64,000 bases of DNA from Medicago truncatula (GCF_003473485.1 NC_053048.1:31864755-31928754), one strand, 5' to 3'; positions 21,240 through 33,037 are shown, counted from the first letter of the stretch. Program-made: numbers and translations. The notes: generated by a model not told the origin, from the sequence alone.

Positions 21240-22090
21240 TTGGTCAGAGTGTTGATTAGAGCAGTGATTGGCATACATCCTTATGTGGCAAACACCTCTT
21301 GACCTCCACTTAAAAAAATGACATGTGGCAACGTGGGCTCCACATATCCACCAAATGTCTCTCTCTTCTCTTTTCCTTCATCCCTCTCTTCTCCGATGGA
21401 CCGCCGCCGTCGCCCCCACCACCACCACCACCATCATCAATATCGATCCCCTTCCTCACCACCACCATTTTTACCATCACCGGATCTGCTCAGATATGTC
21501 TTAACCGTCGTCGCCCAGATCTGCGATTTTCCCACACTTCGTTCTTTACACCACCGCCACCGTCAACCCATCACCACCGCGTCACCATTGCTCTCAACTC
21601 TTATCTCGCAATCTCATCTCTCTCTTCCTTCACCCTCACCGGAACACCCACCATCCTCTATATAAACCATCCTGTTAGTGGAGGAGATCAATTTACGATG
21701 TCAATAGGGGTTGGTATGCCTTCAATATGATTTTTCATTACCAAAGCATTAGCATTATTCAAACTATTAAAGGAATTATTTGAGGTTTGCACTACCGTAA
21801 CAACAACTGAGTTTCTCATGTAAAATACCCCACATGAGGTGGAAGTAGTGTGGAATGGTCTTTCCTCAAATAATTTCATTAACAGTATCAGAGATGGATG
21901 TAGTGCGGTTAGTTATGAGAGCTTGAGAGAGGTCTGAGAAAGTTGCAGAGAGATTTGGGGAAAGAGATGATTAGTGGATGATTCAGAAAAAAAAAATTAA
22001 ATAAAAATGCCACATGGAGGATGTTTATTGGAGGTGTACAAAGTGTGTATAATGTGAAGTGGTCCAACTATAATTTTCCGTTGATTATGC
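21240..22090. other. Anomalous C-rich island, possible captured sequence
   Basis: 21350-21660 is unusually C-rich for this window, with runs of CCACCA/CCGCCG, and overlapping proline/histidine-rich open frames. The sides carry TGACATGTGGCA (left) and TGCCACATGGAGG (right), in inverse orientation. This suggests the arms of a degenerate TIR element that carries foreign sequence. I recognise no protein family; the open frames look like low complexity. Confidence 0.35.
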
Positions 22091-22184
22091 CAAGTATGTG
22101 GCTAGAGTAATTATTATATAGTCACGAGCCTAAATGAATAGTATTTGAGGACATAATTTTTTTTGTTTTGATTTACTTTTTTAA

Positions 22185-22373
22185 TAGATCAAACAAAAAT
22201 AAAAATTTCTTGAAAAAAATAAAATTGGTTTTTGTTTGGCCTATTAGATGGTAAATCAAAACAATTTTTTTTTTTTTTTACAGGGGATAAATAAAAATAT
22301 ATATATATTTTACAGGAGGGAAAACATGAAATGACATATATTACAGGGGATAAAAGTCTATTAACCCTTGAAT
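22185..22373. mobile_element. Half copy of the foldback family at 23.5 kb
   Basis: Shares GTTTGGCCTATTAGATGGTA, TACAGGGGATAAATAAA and GGGGATAAAAGTCTATTAAC with the right arm of the element at 23488-23753. Confidence 0.55.
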
Positions 22374-22435
22374 TTTTATGACATCAATACTCAATTTTTT
22401 TTTTAAGCAATCAAACTTAGCTCATCACTAAAAAT

Positions 22436-22990
22436 GAGTGGGGTTGGGAATTGACATAGTGGATCTGCAGGGACCTACGGTCTGACCTGTTTAGGCTTGA
22501 CGGTTTATTAAAAATGATATAGCTTTTTGAAAAATCATATTTAAATAAATATGTCAGACTTCGGCTATAAAAAAAAGCTCCAATATGCATATTATTAAAA
22601 CTTATTTTTATTTATATTAAAATATAATTTATATTAAACATAAAAATCAAGAAATAACTCAAATAATATACTTTTTAAATAGGCTTTAAGGTCTTACAGT
22701 GAAATAGGTTTTTAGGGCCTTATAGTGATAGACAAGTCTTATTGTGAAATAGGCTTTAAGGCCGATTTAACTTTTTTTTAAGGACCGATTTAATCTATTT
22801 AAAAGTAGATAAAATGAATTATTTAATGACTTTAATATAAATTAGGCTTGTACGTAGACTTTAAGGCCATACCAGACTTTTAAATAGATCAGGCGGTAAA
22901 ATAATAAACTTACAACTCAAACTTGCAATTTTTTTCGTACGTCAGGCTTAGGTCTATCAAAGTCTGATCTGACCTGAGCTATTTCCACCT
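22436..22990. mobile_element. hAT-like non-autonomous element with 8-bp duplication
   Basis: Flanked by identical CTAAAAAT at 22428-22435 and 22991-22998. Short imperfect terminal inverse repeats (GAGTGGGG and TTTCCACCT). The interior is rich in AGGCTT/GGCCTT words like those of the element at 18424-19049, so it probably belongs to a related family. No transposase. Confidence 0.6.
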
Positions 22991-23487
22991 CTAAAAATTA
23001 GGGATACAACGAAAAAACAGCGATTAAACCAAGAAATAGCCACCATAACCAGAATATGCGCAACCATATTTATTTATCGTTTAATAAACCGAAGCTCAAT
23101 TATAAGTATAATGTGAAAATAAACTTTAGCTCAAATATAAGAATAATGTGATTTTTTTGTTGAGGTAAGAATAATTTGAAATATTGAAGTTTGACAAAAA
23201 ATATTATGCATATATTAAGATTTTTTTAAGGAAAAAGAAAACTTAATATATGCATAATATATATTAAGATTTTAAACAGAGTAAATATTCAATTTAATCT
23301 AAAAAAAATAGACTCAAGTTAGTCTCTAAAAAAAAAATTTAATTATTCAAAAAAAAAAAAAAAGTTTACGTCATCGGAGAAATTTAAACTAGAACACATT
23401 ATTTTCTACATTTAACTTTCATCACAAAATCAAATTTTGGTTGCTTTATATTGTGCCTTAGAATGGTAGGCTTTTTTTTTTTTTTTT

Positions 23488-23753
23488 GGTTAATAGGTCT
23501 TTCCCCATATAATATAGGTCATTTCTGGTTTTTTTCTCTATAATTTATTTTTATTTACCCCGTGTAATTTTTATTTTATTTACTCCTCTAATAGGCCAAA
23601 CAAAAACCATTTTTTTTTAAGAAATTTTCGTTTTTGTTTGGCCTATTAGGGGGTAAATTGAAACAATTTTTTTTTTTACAAGGGGTAAATAAAAAAAATA
23701 TAAGAGAGAAAACTGAAAATGATCTATATTAAAGGGGGTAAAGACCTATTAAC
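23488..23753. mobile_element. Foldback (inverted-repeat) element
   Basis: The left arm contains TTAATAGGTCTTTCCCC and CTAATAGGCCAAACAAAAAC. The right arm contains GTTTTTGTTTGGCCTATTAG and GGTAAAGACCTATTAA. The whole sequence can fold into one long hairpin. Non-coding. Confidence 0.7.
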
Positions 23754-24134
23754 TTTTTTTTTTTTCTTTTCAAGTTCACGCTGTAGAGTAACATTTTGTG
23801 CAATAGAGACAAAATTGGTCCCTGAACTTCAAATTACACTAGAATAAGATATTTTAGTTAGTAAGTCAGATTTTAGATACCTAGTTTTCTTCTTCCTCTT
23901 CTCTGCATTGAATAAGCTAGGGATCAACGACAGTCTTAAGATTTTTGGGATATTGTTATATTTGAAAGGGGATCATGACAAGATAATCAATTTGTCCTTT
24001 TGGTCTTCAAGAGAGAAACAACAATAATTTTTTGAGTTTCAACTTCAAGTGTGAGTGGGTAAAATGATCGATATATAAGAGATGTGATTCATATACATAA
24101 TGTCTTAAGGTTTTGGGTGGAGTCGTGACTCCCT

Positions 24135-25535
24135 TTTATAGGAGCTCTAACTCTTCGTTACAAAATGTACCATTCAAAAATGCTTTAAACTTATCTAGCT
24201 TTTTTCTTCTCTCTTATACTCTTGTCTTAGAGTGTTGTGAGATGTAATTAGGTATTTGCTTTGGAGGGTACGGATGTACTAGGACAAAGGGTGTTGTATA
24301 TAGTGTTATTACATGGATGTCATTAGACAACTATCGTGGTTTTTTCTCCTGCTTTGGAGTTTCCACATTATATGATTGTGTTCCTTTATTTATTTTCAAT
24401 GTTGGTTTTTTCCAACAACGACTATTAGAGCTTTTGGTTCGGCCCAAGGATAGGAGTTCTTAGTAGTATTTATGGTTGCAACATTGTCTGATCTTTCATA
24501 TCAAAAAAGAATGGTATTGTATAATTGTTGAAATCACAAGTTCAGCTCTGAAGTTTAGCTAGAGTAAATTGTTGGAAAAATCAATTTTGACTTGTAGAAT
24601 TTTCAAAGTTAAGGATATGTGAATACAATAGAGATTACACAAGGTGTTGATTAGTACATTAGCATTTATTTACATTGATGCAATTATGCTATGAGATTAT
24701 GTCGATGGTTGAAGAGCTTCCTGCAAACATAAAAATTTCATTGTAAGTTTTCAGTTTGATTTTTGACATGAAAATTCTTGGAATGGTTTAACTTTAAGCA
24801 AAGTAAAATCTAATGGAAGACTATGATAGTACTTCTATAATTGTCAAACAATTTGAAAAGTTAGCTTCAAGTGACTATACTTCAGATGATGGAGCATGAT
24901 GGTTCTTTTGAACTACGAGTGTTAATGACGACAATGGAAATAAATGTATTATTTTCAATTAAGGTAAAGATTATCGGTGTTGGTTGAAAAATACATGTTG
25001 AAGAAGTCTTGAACCGCTTAAAATTGTAAAAGAAGAGGGAAACCAAAGACTATATATACGAGCTTTAGTTCTTAGTTACAAGATGCATCGATCAAAAACA
25101 CTTTAAGCTTGTAACTTACATCCTCCGGTCACTAATATAAGCAAAAATCTACTTTTTAGATACATTCAATTAATGATGTATGTGATCCTTATTATATGTC
25201 ACATACATCATTAATTGAATGTATCTAAAAAGTAGATTTTTGTTTATATTAGTGACCGGAGGATGTATTTTTTTTCTTATCTTACACTCTTGTCTTAGAG
25301 TATTGTAAGATGTAGTTAGATATTTGTTTTTGGAGGATGTTGGTGTACTAGGGTTGGAGGGTGTTTGAGTGTAATATATATGTGTTGTGAAATTTGCATA
25401 TAGTATTCTAGTTATTATTTGATAACGATCGTGGTTTTTTTCTTCGATTATGGAGTTTTCATGTTATTTTATTGTGTTGTGGTTGTGTTCTTTTATTTTT
25501 CTTATGCTAGTTTTTTCAAACACAATTAACTATGT
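24135..25535. mobile_element. LTR-like direct repeat pair (small retroelement)
   Basis: Segments 24135-24425 and about 25050-25535 are diverged direct repeats. Both contain CTCTTGTCTTAGAGT-TTGT-AGATGTA, then GGTGT/GATGTACTAGG and ATCGTGGTTTTTTC. The second copy is interrupted by the MITE at 25119-25265. The ~600 bases between have no intact gag or pol. This fits a TRIM-like or gutted LTR element that disrupts the orphan flank. Confidence 0.45.
25119..25265. mobile_element. Palindromic MITE with TA duplication
   Basis: CATCCTCCGGTCACTAATAT at the left is mirrored by ATATTAGTGACCGGAGGATG at the right. The arms are almost perfect over about 70 bases and TA flanks both sides. Stowaway-type, 147 bp, probably a young insertion. 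Confidence 0.85.
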
Positions 25536-26079
25536 CAGCCGAAAAGTAAGCAATTTAATGTTACATCTTAGTATGAATAGTTAGATGGCTCTTTATCAAA
25601 CTTTAACGATATTTATAAAGAAAAAAATTGATGTATGGTGGTGATGGATAAATGTTAGCCTTAATTGTAATTTAGGTCCTCTATTTTTTGTCATCTTTTT
25701 AGATTTGATCTCTCTATTTTAAAATCTCATAGTTTTGGTCCTTTCATTATATTTTTTAACAAAAAATTGATGATGTGATAACTTTTAAATGATATGGTAG
25801 GAGTATATTGACTATTGAAAAAGATCAACATCAATGAAATTGTCAAAAAAAAAAATTAAAAAAAATTATTTAATATCATCATATTTTATACTAAATATTC
25901 AAAAGAGTGACCAAAACAATAAAATTTTAAAGTAGGGTAACAATTTTGCAAAATGGTAAAAATGGAAAAACCACAACAACAATTAAACCAAAATTTCACC
26001 AGAAGATGATCCAAATCCATAAAACATTCACTAATAATTTTTAAATATTACCATTGATTATTAGTCCATGTGAATTGAA

Positions 26080-29000
26080 TGGTGCAGGGAATAGTGGTTG
26101 GTTTCAGGGGTAATGGGTGATTTAATTTCATGGTGAGTACACTTTAGAGGTCCATTGTTTGCCTCTGATTTTACCCCGTTATTACTTGTCATTAAGCTAC
26201 ACATTGGAAGGTATATATGTTTTCAATTTTCTTTTTCCAATTTACTAATAATTCTTATATTTTATGGAATACGTTTTTGTTTAATTGTTTGAGATTAATC
26301 TATATAGTCAGTACCCACTATAGTTAGTGTTGAGCAAAATTGTGACAAACTCATTTGTATAGTGTTTCTTGGTTCAATCTGTTTAAGTCAACATTTTTTT
26401 TTTAGATATCCATGGTCTTTTGCCCTTCTTAGCTTTTTAAAAGAAACCATTTTTCATTTCAAGATTTTTAGGCTTAAAAACAGTACACATCTCTCCTTTT
26501 TTATCTGAGTTGTACATGATTTAAGTCAAAATCGTTTTATCAAGTGAGTGTTTTGGACTTTAAGAAAAATGTGAAGGAAAAAAATCATAACTAAGCTAGC
26601 AAATGGTATGAAAGGCTTTAACTTTATGGACATGGCAAGGCTTTAAATACCACTTGTAAGAATAAATTATTAAAATCATATAGGCTTTATCTGGGGAAGG
26701 TAAAATAATTGAGGTACTATGAATACTTTTGATTTTTATGGGGAAGGCTTTACATTCTTGACCTACATGGAAGCATTTTGTTTTTCTTCTCTCATTTTAA
26801 GGCTTTTGTCTGTTATAGCCGTATTTTTCTTGCTGCCACATCTGACATACAATCTGGCCCTTTTTTCAAACTGTATTTGATCCCTTAGCTAAATTATCTT
26901 TTGTTAAACTTTTGGCAGGTTTGCAAGTAACAATTACAAATGAAGACAAATGGTAACATAAGGTTATCAATCTTTGTGGAAGTAGTCTTGGCAGGAAGAG
27001 TAGCCATCAAGATGATGCCATTGAACTTGGAAATGAATTAGGTATATATTAATAATTCAATATTCTTGAAAAAAGTTTTTTATCTGTTTTTTGTGGATGA
27101 GGTGGAAATGGTTAAACTTTATCATGACATTGAATTTTCTAATTCCTTGTAAATTTCAGTTTTTTTTAAAAAAAATCTTGTTAATGCGTTGTTTTTCAGT
27201 ACCATACTTGCTAGTGAAATTCATGACATACTAATGTGATTAACCATTATGATGGTTATGGAGAATACTTGCTAGTAAAACACATAATAATGAACTTATA
27301 AACACTTTATCCTTGTTATGGAGAATACTTGCTAGTAAAACACATGACTTATAAACATGATAAACCATAATAATGAACTTAGTCAATTTTTCTTTTGCCA
27401 TGCCTTATAATAAACTCTCTTAGTAAAAGTGTGAACCGTGAATTCCATTGTATGCCTCTTGGACTCCTCTTATTTTCCTTTCATATAATGATCGAATGAA
27501 CACAAATACAAATAATAATATATGAATAAATTACAGGAACAAAAATTAGTAAGATGACACATGTTTGTTTATTGAAGAATTAATTTTATTAGACACATGG
27601 TAAGTAACATTGGTAAAATTATAATTTCCGGAGACATCTTATGGATGACTGATGCTGTGATGCATCTTTCTTAATCTACACAAATCTGCAGATCATGTTC
27701 TTGTTAACATGCCTGCTTGGCTGCTATCCAAACGCTTTTGAGGAATAGTTTGATGAAGGATCTACACAAATATGCAGATCTGATGAAGGAATTATCTGAT
27801 GAGGACTTGTTTATATGCTTGTTTGTTGCTGTCCATATTACACATTATCACTGTAAGTAAAAAAAATGAAAACAATTGTGTAAAACTTGTAATCTCTTGT
27901 TTATTATTAAAAAAATGATGGCCTTCCATTTTTGAGTTCTTTCTCATTCATTCACTTTATTATTCAACTGTAAGTTGTTACGAATTTGGAGAAAATTTAT
28001 AATTTATTATTTTTAGCTTGCAATTGGTTTTTGATTGTTTTGTGAATAACATGAAATAATTTTTTTTACTTAATAATATATGCAAACAGACACACACACA
28101 AACACATATTTAGCCATATAACTCTGTTTTGTACTAAGAATGTTATGAATGAAGAGAGGCTCTGCATTTAAGGGTTATACCTTAAACTTGTTGGAGAATA
28201 TCTATAGAAAAAAATTAGATGTAGCTGTCAATGCAGAAAAGATGGTAGACTCTTTGGTGAGGTTTGGTTATGTGGGGGGAGGAAACCTGGAGAAAAAAAA
28301 GAGACAGAAATGAGAAAACTATCACCAAGAGAGTTAACAGTAACTATCCAAAAAAAAAGGAGTGAAGAGTTGTTATACCTTAAATTTGCCTATTTGTAGA
28401 ATATCTATCATTTGCTTTCATATGAAGGGCTTCCAGCTGAAACAATGAAGAGAATAACAGAAATTTTATGAGCACCATGAGTTTTGTGAACTAAAATTCA
28501 ATTTTTCTTCCCCACACTAACTTTGTTAAATATTCTAATCATAGTGTTCTTTTGACTTGCCTTCATGCTGCTTGCTGCTGGCGTGGTTCCTCCTTCAAGA
28601 ATGCCTTGAGCTGGCTGTGGAAACCTATGGATGGGAGACAAAGAAGAGGCAAAAAGTTGCATAATGAAGAATGACATAGAGATGTTCATGTACTTGTACT
28701 GTAAAGAAGAATAAAAAAAATGCATACCAATGAGATAAGTTGTTGTATCACGTATAACCTGCATCGTCAATTGTAAGAGTATGTAAATGTAAATTTATCA
28801 AACATCATGAAAATCCACAGAACAACATGAAGTAAAAGGAAGCATAAATTAGACAAAAAAAATGCATAAATTTACCTGGCTTGCAAAATGTATGAGAGAG
28901 AGAGAAAGAGAAAGGCAAGGCAAGAGGCATAAATTAGACCAACATGAGTGAATGTGATGGCAAGGCAAGGCTTTAAATACTACTTGAGGGAAGAGAAAGA

Positions 29001-29250
29001 GCCTTGGGGAGAAAGGGCCTTGGAGCGTGAGAGAGAGAAAGGGCCTTGGAGTAGCACACAGCACTACAGTAGTAGCACACAGCACTACAAAACAAAATTA
29101 CTTTTAGCAGAAATATAGCTCACAGCACTACAGTAGTAGCACATAGCACACAGCACTACAGTAGCACCTATTCATGTACTTGGCTGAAAGCGACCCGCCA
29201 AGCTTGGAGAAGGGCGGATTTCGCTGGAAAGGGAAGAAAACGCCAAAATT
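26080..29250. other. Unassigned spacer without recognisable genes
   Basis: Differs from the rest of the array and has no GDSL sequence. Local signals: an exon-like piece at 26920-27040 between a TTGGCAG acceptor and a GTATAT donor with a short open frame (SLGRKSSHQDDAIELGNEL); repeats of GGAGAATACTTGCTAGTAAA at 27259 and 27318; and GGCAAGGCTTTAAATAC at about 26.63 and 28.96 kb. I see no complete gene. It could be a non-coding transcript, a captured fragment, or unique spacer. Confidence 0.3.
29045..29170. repeat. Short tandem repeat CACAGCACTACAGTAGTAG
   Basis: Units of TAGCACACAGCACTACAGTA recur four to five times with small spacers, preceded by purine-rich GAGAGAGAAAGGGCCTTGGA repeats at 28.98-29.05 kb. 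Confidence 0.7.
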
Positions 29251-29824
29251 GGGCGAAATCCATTGTAAGATTTATTGATTCAATGAATTAGGGCATAAGT
29301 CGTAATCCATAGTGTTGTTAAATGTAATTTTAAAGCTAATCACGTGTCTTAGATGTGGAATTTTTTAGTCTTATTGCTATTACTAGTGTTTTTTCACCAA
29401 TCATCCATCTAACATAATTGTAACTTGTTCATTTTTATTTTTTGACAAATTCATGTAACTTATTTAATTAGTGTATGTAAATCCACTTGCATAATAGGGT
29501 ATCAAAAGCTCCAATGTAAAACTAATTGTGAGTTGTTGTATATAATAAATGCATCTATTGACTATTCCATCAACATGGCTCGATTAAAATACTGAGTCAA
29601 ATTTCACTACTCACATGGTGAAAATTCATGATCAAGTTATGTTCACCCATTTCTTAATGAACATGTAATATCAATGATACAACAATTGGCTCAATTAAAC
29701 CACCATAAAAAAAAAAAACAAATTTCATTATTCACATAGTGAAAAACCATGATCAAGTTTTGCTCACCCATCTAATATTGAACATACAATTTCCATAAGG
29801 ATTCTATGAATTTGGAATAATATA
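29251..29824 (-). other. 3' flank of paralogue 4
   Basis: The right half (29560-29820) is homologous to the 3' flank of paralogue 3, with CAACATGGCTCGATTAAAAT and two copies of the CAATTGGCT / CACAT-GTGAAAAACCATGA unit. The left half shows no gene. Confidence 0.5.
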
Positions 29825-31568
29825 TCAAGGCCACTCTACACCATCAGGAAAAGGCACATCGGAGAAATTAATATTTATCTTCCCATCAAGAGAAACCATA
29901 TCATAAGGAGAATCTTCTCCAAATTCAGCTGGCATTAACTTCCAATATAGACTTGGTTTCCACTCTGCTTCTTCGATGACATTCAATATCTCTTTTGTTA
30001 CTATTTCACTCCCCTTGTTTGATAGATGAACTCCATCACTAAGAAATAATCAAATCCCCTAATTAAATTATTGATAAACAAATTTGAAATATTTTAGTTA
30101 GGTGCATACAAATGAGATCGTACTTACACGAAACAAACATCTCTCCAATCATCTATTTTCTGAATTGCAGACCACAAATCAATGGCCTTTATTTTCATCT
30201 CACGACACATATTCAAACACGCTTCTGAATATATTCGACTTGTTTCATTTGTTCTCATTGGGTTCCCAAAGTCATCACTGAGCTTATTCAAACAATTTGT
30301 TAGTAAAGATATGTCATAGAATAATTAGGAAATAATAATGTCAAAGATTATACATTTTTTTAAGGGAAAAAGGTTATTACATGTTGATCTTGATTTGTGC
30401 CTCATTGATGGGAGGATTACTGAGCAATATAATTCGAGTCTTGTCTGATAGACTCTGCCAATCATTACGAATTATGTCAAAATTGACATTCATAAATATT
30501 TTTTGAATAGTAAAAACAAAATTAACATTGATAAATATGAGATGAAAACTAAATTTCATACACAAATGACACAAGAATTTCATAAAGTATGAAACACAAT
30601 TATTATCCTCTCCATTTGGAAAAAAAAAAATAAAGTTTTGTAAGTTGGAGAGAGATAGACACAAAAAATAGATGGTGGGTCCTACCACTAAGTGGGTCCC
30701 ACCATCATTAATTATATTTTATTTTTTTCAAAATTTTATGTGTCTTTATCTCTTCAAATTAAAAAAATGGAGAAACACATAAATGGAGAGGATCATAACC
30801 CAAAATAACAATACCCTTTTACCATTATATGGATAGCAATCTTCCTCATATTTTCTACGTATTCCTCCAATGGTACATGAGGACCAAGACCACTTGGAAA
30901 TGGATGAGTACAATCATTACCACCAAAGTACACAATCACCAATGATGGTTGCTCAATGGCATTCTGTATTAGAGATGACAAGTATCGAAGTATCATGGGT
31001 GAGTATTTGTCAACAAAATCAAAATAATCATATTGTACACAACTATAAATGTAAATATTCAAGCATAAAAACTTATGTATATGCTGCAAATGATATTCAT
31101 TAAATTCATTACATTCAATACTATGAAGATCTATATATTCTTCTCAATAAGTTGATGCCACCTTTCTTGTAAGTTGGGTCAAGATATCATGTAAACGGTA
31201 TTTTTTTCCACATTAATCAGCAACATATATTTTTTTTTTTTGACAAAAGTAACATATATATTTATGAAAGGCATCACTTGTTAACTTAATTCATGGAAAA
31301 AAGTATAAAGGTTTAATTCAACATTTAGTCTCCTATTTTTCAATAAAGAGGTCTCCTTTTTATTTTATACTTTTTTTATCAAAAGATGCCTTCATCAGTC
31401 ATTATATTCAATACCTTAGGAAATATTTTATCCAAAACTTGCAGAGCACGCCTTGAATTCCAAGCAGCATATCCCCGCAAAACTATATCAGCCTACATTA
31501 AATCAATGTTAGGTCTTCCAAAAAATTTGTGAGAGTGATATAAGTTTAATTTTATAATTTCTAATAAT

Positions 31569-31620
<52 letters not shown>

Positions 31621-31955
31621 ATTATCTAAAATCTTATTTTTCATAGGCAATATTTAATTATAAGTGAAAAATTTATAAGTACACCTTATATTTTGAAAGA
31701 CCGAAAAGACTTTTGATATTCTAGAACATAGATTCGAACTCGTTTTTTCTTATTTGGTGTGTGATCTTGGTCACTACTCACTAGACTCTTTTATTTCGAA
31801 AATGTACATAACCAATTAAACTTTACGGTATTGATAGTCAGAGGAAGAAATAATAATACCTTACGAGCGTACAAGTGAGAAAGTGTAGCTCCCCAACCTT
31901 CATAGTAACTGTATTGAACAATTGATGAACCAAACAACACAAATTTAGGCCTCGT
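29825..31955 (-). CDS. GDSL esterase/lipase, CPRD49-like, paralogue 4; start codon lost
   Basis: Six exons: 31860-31955, 31415-31492, 30823-30963, 30381-30454, 30128-30277 and 29825-30038. They form an unbroken frame of 250 codons with normal splice sites. The codon aligned with the ATG of paralogues 2 and 3 is ACG (31953-31955). Upstream in the same frame I find a TGA before any ATG, and there is no ATG in exon 1 downstream, so a normal start is missing. Ser11 and the DGVH Asp/His are kept. GYAAWNS has Ala42 for the oxyanion Gly, and HPFPSG replaces HPHPSG. The conserved TATA box is pushed about 410 bases away by an insertion. Likely a young pseudogene; initiation at ACG or a different first exon is the alternative. 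Confidence 0.7.
31570..31620. repeat. (TA)n(TG)n microsatellite in intron 1 of paralogue 4
   Basis: About 18 TA units followed by about eight TG units. Absent from the same intron in paralogues 2 and 3. Confidence 0.9.
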
Positions 31956-32325
31956 TGTTGCTCCCCAACTCTGCAATGGAAGAACCTTCTTTATTGCTCC
32001 CCAACCTTCACCATAATATCATTGTATTGAACAATGGATGAACCAACAGCACAAATCAACACTCTAGTATAAAGGAAATGGATTCTCTATCTTTACTTTT
32101 TTATTTTTATTTTGATGATTTTCGTGTATTTAGTAGAGAGTTCGATGATGAAAATAAATTAATTAGATGGGAGAGAATGATTGTTCAAAATAGATAGAGA
32201 AAAAGTTACCAGAGAGAGGGGATTGAAAGGTAGATAATATGCATCCCATAACTTCTGAGTTGAAATAGTTTTCTCTATCTTCTCAATGTTATGATCAGAT
32301 GGTGACTTGTTTTATGATTATTGTT
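31956..32325 (-). repeat. 5' insertion with partial exon-1 copies, paralogue 4
   Basis: Same block as 10525-10880: two truncated exon-1 copies, then sequence with GAGTTCGATGATGAAAAT and TGTTATGATCAGATGGTG. To its right the ancestral flank resumes at ATTGTTCCTACCACAC, which in paralogue 3 lies directly beside the start codon. The block is therefore a clean insertion of about 360 bases. Confidence 0.7.
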
Positions 32326-32363
32326 CCTACCACACCATGACAATTGAGTGAGGGGGATGAAGA

Positions 32364-32370
32364 CTTTATA
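32364..32370 (-). promoter_or_regulatory. Displaced TATA box of paralogue 4
   Basis: TATAAAG on the minus strand in the conserved AAGTCTTCATCC context. In paralogues 3 and 5 this element is 43-44 bases from the ATG. Here it is about 410 bases from the former start. Confidence 0.45.
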
Positions 32371-32730
32371 TTCAGGTAGTTGTTTATTTTTTCTATACAC
32401 GTTTTTATTTTTAATTACCAAGAGAAAACGTCCAACCATAATTGGTACTAGTTTATTAAAAACCAAATCTTTTTTTTTTTAAAATATTAAGAACCAAATC
32501 TATTATCTTCAATTATTATAATTCAGATCGATAGGATTAGTAGTGCTGAGTTGTCAAGCAATAAAAAAAATTGCAACTTGTCCTTGTGAAATTAAAATAA
32601 AGAATGATATAAGAATAAGGATTTTTTTAGTTTGTAGGCATTAGGCAAAGTGAGAAACACGAGGTGTAATTCACACTCGTAACTACAAGGTTCTCAATTT
32701 AAATATAGATCATGTCCAATTTAATACTTT

Positions 32731-33037
32731 CGTTTTAAAATGAACGTCGTTTAAGATTTTTATGCACATATTAAAAAAATGCATTAATTAAAAGAAAGAG
32801 AAATAGTATTTTATCAAATTATTCTAATCAACTTTTTTTTTAGTCAGGTAGCATAGCGGTTAGAATTCACCTTATAAGGTGAATAAGTGAGGTGTTTGAG
32901 GTTCGAATCCCGGTCCCTATATATAATAATGCATTGTCCTACGAACTAAACTATGCTCACGGGACTGATTTATTTTTAATTAAAGAAAAAAATAATACTT
33001 TGCTAGAACAGCATTCATTTTAAGACTAATGGAGTAT
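32731..33037. mobile_element. Stowaway-like MITE containing a nested SINE
   Basis: Ends TTTCGTTTTAAAATGAACG and GCATTCATTTTAAGACTAAT with GGAGTA, an inverse pair of the same family as 1673-1936. The SINE at about 32.84-32.97 kb lies inside it. Confidence 0.6.
32838..32970 (+). mobile_element. tRNA-derived SINE
   Basis: A-box-like TAGCATAGCGGTTAGA and B-box GGTTCGAATCCC at about 55-base spacing, typical of RNA polymerase III promoters. It is followed by sequence that does not form a tRNA cloverleaf 3' end. It sits inside the MITE. Confidence 0.55.

Larger units (their letters stand above)
23394..26075 (-). other. Interrupted orphan copy of the 39.7-40.1 kb flank
   Basis: Pieces at 23394-23480, 23900-24030, 25535-25640 and 25995-26035 match successive parts of 39700-40085 (TTGCTTTATATTGTGCCTT, TCAATTTGTCCTTTTGG, GATGATCCAAATCCATAAAA, ACATTCACTAA). 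Insertions split them. No GDSL exon follows on the right, so the associated gene was probably lost. Confidence 0.55.

Noticed and set aside
31791-31976. Upstream-extended start for paralogue 4
   Set aside because: The extension begins at TTG, not ATG, and a TGA lies upstream in the same frame, so it does not rescue the missing start codon.
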